A program made the translations under genes and the position numbers. This document shows positions 55,331-64,000 of a stretch of 64,000 nt of DNA, piece by piece. Positions within the stretch are counted from its first letter, which is position 1. Each line of letters opens with the position of its first letter. The notes beneath the pieces were generated by a model. That model did no database searches. It worked only from the letters and a program-made list of their open reading frames with translations, and had not been told where the DNA came from. The DNA comes from Deroplatys truncata (Eukaryota; Arthropoda; Insecta; Mantodea; Mantidae), in the NCBI GenBank assembly GCA_030765065.1, contig CM060988.1, positions 198,150,565 to 198,214,564 on the forward strand, written 5' to 3'.

Positions 55331-55797
55331 TTATGAAATGTCATCCGCAATTGGGATCACAGAACACTTTTTAATATTATACATTTTCATACAATCTGCC
55401 TATCTTTTCTTGAAGTATTGTTTTCCTGGAAGATACTTTCCAAACTTTCAGTTCTGTCTTGAACGGTAACTTAGGGGGCTGTCAGAGAGAACCAACTCTC
55501 AACCACAGCATTACACAGTTGAACAATTGCTGAAAATGGACACAAACCATCTCCAGAATGTGTTTGAGTGAAAAATTCTGCTTGTTGTGTGTGTCACATG
55601 CCAACTCTACATCCTTTAATATTATATACACCACTGTTTATAGTCTTCTGTTGTACATCAGTAGCATTTGTGTTTTTAAAATTTGCTACTCGATTCCTTG
55701 TAATTAATTTCATATTTACCTGGTTTTCTGACCTCATGAATTATCTGCATTCTTTAAAATTTAATGAGTTAAACCCTTTGTAAAAAATTTAGAACTA

Positions 55798-57397
55798 CTA
55801 TTTGCCTTCATGAATCAATTTGTGTCTTTTCAAATGTGTCATTCTAGCAAAGCACCTCCCACAAGCATTACACTTGTATGGCTTTATGCCTTCATGAATT
55901 AATTTATGGCTTTTCAAATGTGATGATTCCACAAAACTCATCAAACAAGTATCACACTTATGTGGCCTTATGCCATCATGAATTAATTTATGTCTTTTCA
56001 AATTTGACACTTCAACAAAACACTTCCCACAAATATCACACTTGTGTGGCTTTATACCTTCATGAATCAACTTATGGCTTTTCAAATGTGAAAATTGAAT
56101 AAAACACCTCCCACAAGTATCACATTGGTGTTGCCTTAGGCCTTCATGAATCAATTTATGGCTTTTCAAAAGTGGTAATCGAGCGAAACTCTTTCCACAA
56201 GCATCACACTCGACTGGCCTAGCATCACACTTCTGTGGTCTAATGTCTTCATGGATCAATTTATGTCTCTTTAATTGTGACAAACTAGTATAGCACTTCA
56301 CACAAATATCACACTTGTATGGCTTTATGCCTTCATGCATTAGTTTATGACTTTCCAAAAGTGACAATCGAGCAAAACACTTACTGCAAGTATCACACTT
56401 GTGTGGCCATATACCTTCATGAATCAATTTATGGGTTTTCAAATTTGACAATTGAGTAAAACACTTCCCACAAGTATCACAGCTGTGAGGCTTTATGCCC
56501 TCATGAATCAATTTATGATTTTTCAAATGTGACAACTGAGCAAAACATTTACCACAAGTATCACACTTGTGTGGCCTTATGTCTTCATGAATTGACTTAT
56601 GTCTTTTCAATTGTAGCAATTCAGCGAAACACTTCCCACAAAAATCACACTTGTGTGGTTTTATGCCTTCATGAACTGATTTATGTCTTTTCAGTTGTGA
56701 CAATTCAACAAAACACTTCCCACAAGTATCACACTTGTATGCCTTTATGCCTTCATGGACTGATTTATGTCTTTTTAATTGTGACAATTCAGCAAAATAC
56801 TTCCCACAAATATTACACTTGTGTGAGCTTATGCCTTCATGAATGAATTTATGTCTTTTCAAATGTGACACATTAGCAAAACACTTCTCACAAGTATCAC
56901 ACTTGTATGGCCTTATGTCTTCATGATCCAATTTATGCATTTTCAATTGTGACAACTGAGGAAAACTCTTATCCAAAGTATTACTTTTTTGTGGCTTTTT
57001 GCCTTCATGAACAAATTTATGTATTTTCAAATCTGATGGTGAAGTAAATCTCTTCTCACAAATATCACACCTACACTCATAAGTCATGTTGTTTCTAAAC
57101 AAAACTGGCATGTTTTGGTTAGAATCTTTATCACTGAAGTCATGTTCCTGTGTACTACTCAGTTGAATTAAATTATTGTTTTTCAAGCAAGAAGATTTAC
57201 TGCCCATTTCTCCATCATGTTGAGGGCAAACACTTTTCTCTATTGAAGATATTTCTGGTACATAAATTTCTTTACTCCTGTATTCTTTGGCTGCTTCACA
57301 TTCAGGACTATCCTTTCTCATACTCAATCTCGCATTCCTTCCCAAGCTTTCATCAGAATGTACTGATTTACCTCTGAATAAATCTTCTCCACATAAC
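55798..57397 (-). CDS. C2H2 zinc-finger protein, last exon (15 fingers)
   Basis: The exon starts at 57397 after the acceptor ACATTTTAG, at the same place as in the paralogue at 27463, and is open to its stop; the first Met is at 57345 (MGRNARLSMRKDSPE). About 85 residues of linker precede fifteen finger units. The second has lost its cysteines (SNTLDKSF) but keeps the His pair. One linker is lengthened (QKCDARPVECDACGK). Compared with the 11-finger paralogue it has four more units, consistent with finger gain or loss by unequal exchange. No N-terminal exon was recognised upstream in this window. Confidence 0.88.
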
Positions 57398-57599
57398 CTA
57401 AAATGTTGGGAGGGAATATCATTAATAACTACAAGGCATTAACAAAACAATACATTTGTTCACAGGTAAATTATCTTAGTTGTAAATCAACTAAGCAATA
57501 TAGTAAAAAGTTTCTAAATTTGATAATACATAGTATGATGTGGTTCATTATACTCAAAATACTAATTATAATTTGCAGATTGATAACATAACTAGGAAA

Positions 57600-59677
57600 T
57601 TAATACCTATATTTTAAAATGAGCACTCACTAATACCTCAAATTAACAATAGCCATGGAAGTTTACTGGTTTGTTAACAGAACTAAGTGGTTACATAAAG
57701 AAGAGGTCTGAAAGCCTCTTTCCAATCTACAAGGAAATTAAATGAAGTTCCAATGCACAATAATGCACTTTCTTAGCAACCCTTTCAAATGGGACAATAT
57801 TTTTATTCTTATACAAAGAAATGGAAAATCAGCTTGCTTTTTATATCATAACACAGGTTTGTTACTTTGTGTAAAGGTAGAAGAATCACACATTTTAGCT
57901 GAGTTAACAATAAGTTACTCTTAAGCTGTAAAAAAAGAATGTATACATTGTAGAGAGTTATTTGGGAAACAGTAAATGCTACATGAGGGTTTTCATATAA
58001 ACCCTATTCAGAATAGATAGGTTTTTCCTTCTTCCTGTCACTGGAGACAATAAAGTAAAACATGTTTATAGAAATTTAGCACATCTAAACCTTAGCTCCC
58101 TCCTATTTTAACCCCCAGATTCTATGTATGAAAAAATTCTTATGATGCCTTTCTAATTTCCAGAATGTGCCCACCTTCTTGGCCCTTGCTTAGGCTCCTT
58201 GTCCAAATCTCTTACCTTTCTTTAAAATGTCCCTATCATTTTCAGCCTCACTAATTGTTTGATTAACTTATTTCAATTTTCATTTTATATATCATACCTC
58301 CATCTTTTAACCACTACGTTCTACATTACAAAAAAAAATATTTTTCATGCATAGCACCCTTATTTGTGCAATTATTTAGTAACTGTTTAAAAAAAATATT
58401 CTGGCAAATGCAAGCAAAACATAATCTTTAAGATCAATTGTAGATGTCTATATATTTCTTCCTCCCCCCAATCAATTTGCTTTAAATGCTTTATACAAAG
58501 CTAAAAACTTTGGTCCTTAAATTCTGCCCACATGTCTTATTTCTTGTTATCTTCCACCCTCGCATAACTCTTAAAACAGAACAAAACAAAACCAAAAAAA
58601 AACAAAGAAACAAATTGACTAGAATTTTAATTTTTTTAACATATGAACAAGTTCAATGTTCACACTTAAAACTTCACTTATGTCATTTTAAATGTGACTT
58701 ATTCACATTAAAAAAACAACTGAAGCTCAAATAAAAATAACTTCTCAGTTGGTAGTGCTTCTGTTTTTAATATTTGCGATCCACCACAACTGTTTCATCC
58801 TGATAGCCAAATGCCAATTTCCTATACCACTTTCTTTTAATGTATTTCCGAGCTCCCCAAATGAAATCGTCTTTGTTACATATTTTTGGAAGTTTATGAT
58901 TCATTTCTTAAGATTTAATTTTAAACTTCTGTGCAAATGTTTCAAAATTATTCCCACTATTATGTCTTTTCTCTCTACATATTCCCAACTCTGTCAGTAT
59001 AATATTGGATAAACACACAATTTCACTATAAAGCATTTTGTGCACTACATATACCTTTAGCTACGCATTTGGTATCCATCGGATTTCTACTCCATGTATT
59101 ATATTCATACAACTACTGCTTCAGAAAGTCTTTTCAAACATTTAATTGTGGATATGCGGGTTTTTATAAAAAAAATGCTATAGCTAGTTTTCTTTTCATT
59201 TCATTTGTATGTATCTAGACTGCACCTCCCAGCTAAAGCTGCTTGAAAATCTAACCACCAATTAGCTGAATTCCTTCATACATATATTTAGTTTCCATTT
59301 ATAAACTGTATATTTTAATAATCTGTAAAATCTCATTGCAGTGTATTTTAGTACATTTTAGTAGTATGTTGTTATGTCAAAGTTGGAGTAAACTTTGTTG
59401 GTTGTTTACAAAAAATTTGCCAGGCCTATACATCATATTATAACATTTTGATAAAAATTGTTAAATGAATTTGAGAAAATGAAAGACAAATGTAAAGAGT
59501 TTGTTTTGCCTTGCATAATGCCTAATGAACATGAGCTAAGTGGTAAACTTTCTTCAAAAATTGGAAATAGTAATTTATTTCACTGTGTACATTTGAATAA
59601 ATTTAAAGTTTAAATATAAAGTAAGATATTTCAAGGTTTAAATATAAAGTAACAATTTTGTCTTTAGTTATAATTCT

Positions 59678-59735
<58 letters not shown>

Positions 59736-60640
59736 AACACAAAAAACAAATTCATGTAATTTACTCTGAAGTGGTGAGTGAGTTTAGGATTTTCAGTATC
59801 CTGAAAACCAAAATCTAATGTGTGGTAAACAAAATTAATTTAAAAATGGATTATAAGTCTTCCATTGCTTTTTTTAAATGTTTTAAAACCAAAAATTTCC
59901 AATTCCAATTTCTGTTCAAACTGTTCCTCACTTAGCCATTACAATTCTTAGCTAGTTTTTGGCAAATGAAAATGTTCAAGATTTGAACCATAAAGGGATT
60001 GTTAAAAACATAACTTGAATTTTCTTAAAATGTATAGAGCAAGGGGCTACATCTGATGACACTTAATGAAAGATATACAAGTATAAATTGAGAACTATAC
60101 CCATACTTTTAAATGCTGGAAGTTCAGTTAGTAATAAAAGACTTTGACTTTATACAGAATTAGTGGTGAATATAATATAAAATTTATTTCTTTGTAAATC
60201 ATATTCTCCCATCACATGCAGTACACGTTTCTGAAAGTATAAAAATAAAAAAGTATAGCATATTAAACAATAACATGTTAAAATGCTGCAGAAATGATAC
60301 TAGCTTATGAATTAAACAGAGGAAGGAGGCAGCTTCCACATAAACAGCGAATAATTATCTCTGAGGGTGAGAAAAACACACATTATTAAATAGTAAAGTA
60401 TTCTGATTAAGCAGCCTTACGAGAGGCACATGAAACAATTTGTGACTGATATCAGACATCATGACTAAGTGGAAAAAGTAATACAAGATAGCTTATCAAT
60501 CATAAGTTTATACACTGTGCCAAATATTTGCTTCTCTTGTTCTATATAACATTTATGTATACATGTAACTATTGCAAATATCTTTGAATTTTCTATGTTT
60601 ACTGGATACAATGACAGCTGTAACGGACTGTGAATAATTA
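57600..60640. other. Intron-like duplicate DNA, exons lost
   Basis: Aligns with 31070-35880 of copy 1 but the counterparts of candidate exons at 31216 and 35404 have lost a donor or are closed by a stop. No other gene seen. Confidence 0.5.
59683..59737 (+). repeat. (CT)n(CA)n microsatellite
   Basis: About 16 CT repeats followed by about 10 CA repeats. Confidence 0.95.
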
Positions 60641-61309
60641 GTTTTAAATTATTATCAATATGTTATATTTCATTATGAACACTAATGATTCTTATATTCT
60701 TTCATATTGACATTACAAATTGTTGTTGTGTTATTAATTGTATGTATTGTGAATCATTTTTGTGTTTACACCATGCTAGGAGAATTACATTAGACTTAGG
60801 TTATTCTAAAGCATCACAACCATTGTTAATGTATAAACTATATGCTAAGCAATACACATTTATTTTGTCTCTCCTCCTGGGAGAATGAACAAGTGACCAA
60901 TCAATTGCTCTGCACTATAGGAAATTTGCAAGAGATTCAATAGTTAGATGAAAATTTTCATCCCTTCTCTCAAGAATTTCATCACAAACAGACAAGCTGA
61001 TGCACTCAAGTTGAAAATTATGTCGGAAGTAGGAATAAGTTATAATGTAAATTGTAGCAGGTGGAAAGCCAATTCATTACCAAACATATCTGGTTTATTT
61101 CGTTGCATATTATTGGAAGCAATCTATTGAATTACTTTACCAAAGTTATTAATAAAAACTTAGAACCCATATTTCATCTAAGTTATTAAGTGTTCTCTTG
61201 CTACTTTGTACTGCAGATAAAATAGAAATTCTCTTGCTCCATGGCCTGCAAATAATATTCGTTAATATTCATCCCTATTCTTTTATATTAAACCCATTAC
61301 AAATTACCC

Positions 61310-62440
61310 CCAATGTGGGGTGAGAATAAAGAGTAAGAAGGAAATAGAGAAGAAGATGAAAGAAGGCAGATACATGACATCTTCAGAAGAAATTAAGGAA
61401 ACAGAAGGCAACACAATGTTGGAATAATGAAAGCAAAAAGCAAAACATAAGACAGATACATGACATCATCAGAAGAGATTGTATGAAGCAGAAGACATCT
61501 GGCACCAGAACAATGGAGAGTAGGAGGAAGATGAAAAAAGAAAACCAGAGGATTAATTAAGAACTAGTATAGGTAGAGAAGCAATAATAAGTAAGAATAT
61601 TTCACTATACTTGATGCTTTTGAGAAGTAAGAAAGAGCTAAAAATGAATAATGAAACAGAAGAATTGTCAGAAGCAATAGGAGGTAGTTAAAACAATCAG
61701 GGAGAAAATGTAGTTAGGGAGACAATGTCAACCAAAGGACCATTAATAGTAGAAATGTTACAGCAATTTTAGCAGATGCTGTTAGAAAATAGTGCAAGCT
61801 TAAAAAGTAAAATATTGGATAACAGGGCTAGTGTGAGAAAGAGAATGAAAGAAAATGTGGATAGTCTAAGAAATGAAAAATTAGAAAGTAGGAATGAAAC
61901 AAAAGCATGCAGAAATGGCCTAGAAAGCAAAATATCAGAAAATGAGGCAAGTGTAAGGAATTAAATGAATGTAGATCCAGCCTAGAGAATAAAACATTAC
62001 ACAGCATAGCTAATCTAGAAAGTAAATTAGCAGAAAATAGAGAAGCCTAAGGAATAAGATGAAAGAAAATCAAGCTAGTTTAAAAAATCAAATTCAGGAA
62101 ATTACAACCAGATTAGGTAAAGAAGTAGGTGAAATGAAGACACAGCAAAATGATTTTGAGCTGAAACGAAAGAGAAAGTAAATGAATTTAACATGTAGAA
62201 CAAATAATAAAAAATTTAAAAGTATAGGTTAAAATGTAAATGAGAATCTGGATAGCTTAAGAAGTGATAATGAGTGTGTAAAAGAACTTGTGTCATCTAA
62301 CATAAATATATTAGTGGCTGAAATGCAAACACAACATGAGATAATAAATAGAGCAGGTGAAGATCACAATAAGGTGAAACAAATAATGACTGAAATCAGC
62401 ACATGAAAGCTTTAAAAAAGAAAAAAGAAATAAAATGAAT
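61310..62440 (+). other. Degenerate coiled-coil-coding DNA, possibly retroelement gag fossil
   Basis: Purine-rich stretch in which plus-strand frames repeatedly encode Leu/Lys/Glu/Asn-rich helical motifs (SLKSKILDNRASV, SLRNEKLESRNETK, GLESKISENEASVRN). It looks like an old coiled-coil gene, perhaps the gag part of an LTR element, but no polymerase or LTR is visible and the family is uncertain. It is broken in several places. A ~90-bp duplication with ACAGATACATGACATC lies at 61355-61475. Confidence 0.4.
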
Positions 62441-62454
62441 CCAGTTGTAAACAA

Positions 62455-62735
62455 AATTGAGTTTTATTTATGGATGCTGTTTAGCTACTATGGTCTCCTT
62501 AGTGTCTCATTCTATACTGGGATGAAAGATCAGAAATTATGCTCAGAGTCCTCTTAATCAGACTTGAGGTTCTTTTATGTGCCCTAAACCTGACATGGGA
62601 CCACCGCCTTTACTTTGCTTCCAAAGGAAGCCATGCTAAGGAATTTTACTCCCAAAAAAATCCATTGCCCTCTGCTGAGTTTGAACTGGCAACCTTGGGA
62701 ACTAGAAGTTACCATGGTAACTGAACCAAGTGTGA
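62455..62735 (-). mobile_element. tRNA-derived SINE S1, diverged copy
   Basis: Tail CCATAAATAAAACTCAATT (minus sense), body with AAAGAACCTCAAG, and a weakened box B (AGTTCAAACTC). The most diverged of the four S1 copies here. Confidence 0.75.
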
Positions 62736-62739
62736 TTGC

Positions 62740-64000
62740 ATTGCAGTCAAGAGAAAAAATGTAATATAGAAATAAGGAATCATTATTATTGTAAAGTACA
62801 AAGCTTAAATGATTCTAGTCAGGGTGGAAATGTAAACTGAAATGAAACACACCCATACCTAGACATGTACAATGATATGACAATCTGCATACAGAAATGC
62901 ACTTCCTGTTTCACACATGCTGTGTAAATAACATTTAAAACAAATAGATTACCCACATTCAATGAAGACGACACAAACTTGTTTAGGAAGTGGAGAAACA
63001 CTTTAAGCTAAAGAAAGTCTGCTATGAACTTGCATAATTTAAAAAGAATTTGAAAAAACATAGCTTTGGACTGATTATTCCTGGCATTGGCAGGACATGA
63101 ATAAATTTTTTTTTTTTAAATTTGTTTTTAGCAAATAACCACAGTCCAGTAATGGAGATAAGAATTAGCTTGTGACTGGGAAATACAAACCGTCACAAGA
63201 AATTTCAATAGTAAGTGATTTCCTCAAAATGATGAATAAGTGTAAATTATTGGAACAACAAATGACAGAGCACAATAATCAGAACCATAACCAGCATTTT
63301 CTAAACATGATTCATACAAGCTTAATTGTGGTAAAACCAACAGATTTCAGACATGATTATGCTGCTGGCTACTTTTGAAACACGAAAAACACAAGACAAG
63401 AAGGCACAAACGAAAAGAAATGAACAGAGTACAGGTACACAAAAACAACATAATGGGAATGAGAATGAAAGACATAACACAAATAAGAATATATTATACA
63501 ACAGGAGGGAAGAGACATAACCAGTTTCATACCCAGAAAACCAAAATGTAAATACATTAAATATCACATGATATAATCATACAACTCCCAGAACAGATCA
63601 ACACTACCACCAAGAGGATATATGAATGGACTCCAAGGGACCAAATAAATCATGTGAACTTTTGTTGAAAATATTTGGGAAATCAAAGACCAACAATAAA
63701 GGGAACTTTTGGTAAACATAGGAATTACCAACAGTCACGGGATCCTAGGGAGACCCATATAAATAAATGGATGAAAACGAAATTAGGAAAAATTTGAATG
63801 ACAAGGGTTCATAAACATGATCTCTTATCATACAGTAACACCAATCCACACACCCCAATAGGAAAACTCTTATCAATTTTGTACTGTGAAAGACGGTCAT
63901 ATAGCAATAGGTAAATAAAGGAGTCCTTTAAATACATTAGTAAAGCATGTAGAAATGTGTAACAGAGGTAAAGCCAAAGATATGGACCATTAATATGAAA
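62740..64000. other. A/T-rich region, no gene recognised
   Basis: Contains a poly(T) run near 63101-63116. Coding-like words around 63640-63950 could not be matched to a family. Confidence 0.45.

Larger units (their letters stand above)
55335..60640 (+). repeat. Segmental duplication, copy 2
   Basis: Diverged direct copy of the 25.8-35.9 kb locus, lacking both piggyBac-type insertions. At about 57613-57620 the sequence ATTTTAAAATGA is the unoccupied form of the 27680-31018 insertion site. The (CT)n(CA)n run near 59685 is in the same relative place as the pyrimidine-rich run near 32435. Confidence 0.8.

Noticed and set aside
63640-63960. Possible retroelement coding fragment
   Set aside because: Short words looked suggestive, but no motif could be named with confidence.

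Overview
The window looks like arthropod, most likely insect, nuclear DNA: A/T-rich, intron-bearing and crowded with transposons. The only clear host genes are two related C2H2 zinc-finger genes. One of them has an upstream exon with repeated IKEE motifs, a style I associate with polyneopteran insects; that placement is a guess. No bacterial operons, CRISPR arrays or genuine tRNA/rRNA genes were seen.

Layout: 1-1400 is A/T-rich sequence without recognisable genes. About 1409-5425 is a minisatellite of a ~32-bp monomer with a ~1.65-kb higher-order period. 5899-24845 is a Polinton/Maverick element about 18.9 kb long, bounded by 147/148-bp terminal inverted repeats (TIRs) that begin AG and end CT and by a perfect 6-bp target duplication, CACTTG. 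All of its recognisable genes are on the minus strand. In transcription order they are a protein-primed family B DNA polymerase, a packaging ATPase, three small basic proteins, a chromodomain integrase, two penton-type small capsid genes, a pVI-like basic protein, the double-jelly-roll major capsid protein, an adenain-like protease and several small unknown genes. Capsid, protease, ATPase and integrase frames look whole; the polymerase region and the 7.06-8.59 kb region look broken. The right arm (19.3-24.7 kb) has no long gene. It holds repeated units dense in CCAAT and GCCATCTT motifs plus short copies of the element's own genes.

24.85-39.3 kb is a minus-strand zinc-finger gene: an 11-finger last exon at 26.2-27.5 kb, an IKEE exon at 38.9-39.3 kb, and candidate small exons between them. 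Its introns carry two TTAA-flanked piggyBac-type transposons. 55.3-60.6 kb is a diverged direct duplicate of much of this locus with a 15-finger exon. It lacks both insertions and has a recognisable empty site for the first.

37.9-53.6 kb is a transposon graveyard: two non-autonomous hAT elements, tRNA-derived SINEs of two families, a LINE reverse-transcriptase fragment, a small Ty3/gypsy fragment, two Tc1/mariner-type transposons and an hAT transposase tail. 60.7-64 kb has degenerate coiled-coil-coding DNA, a SINE and otherwise unrecognised A/T-rich sequence.
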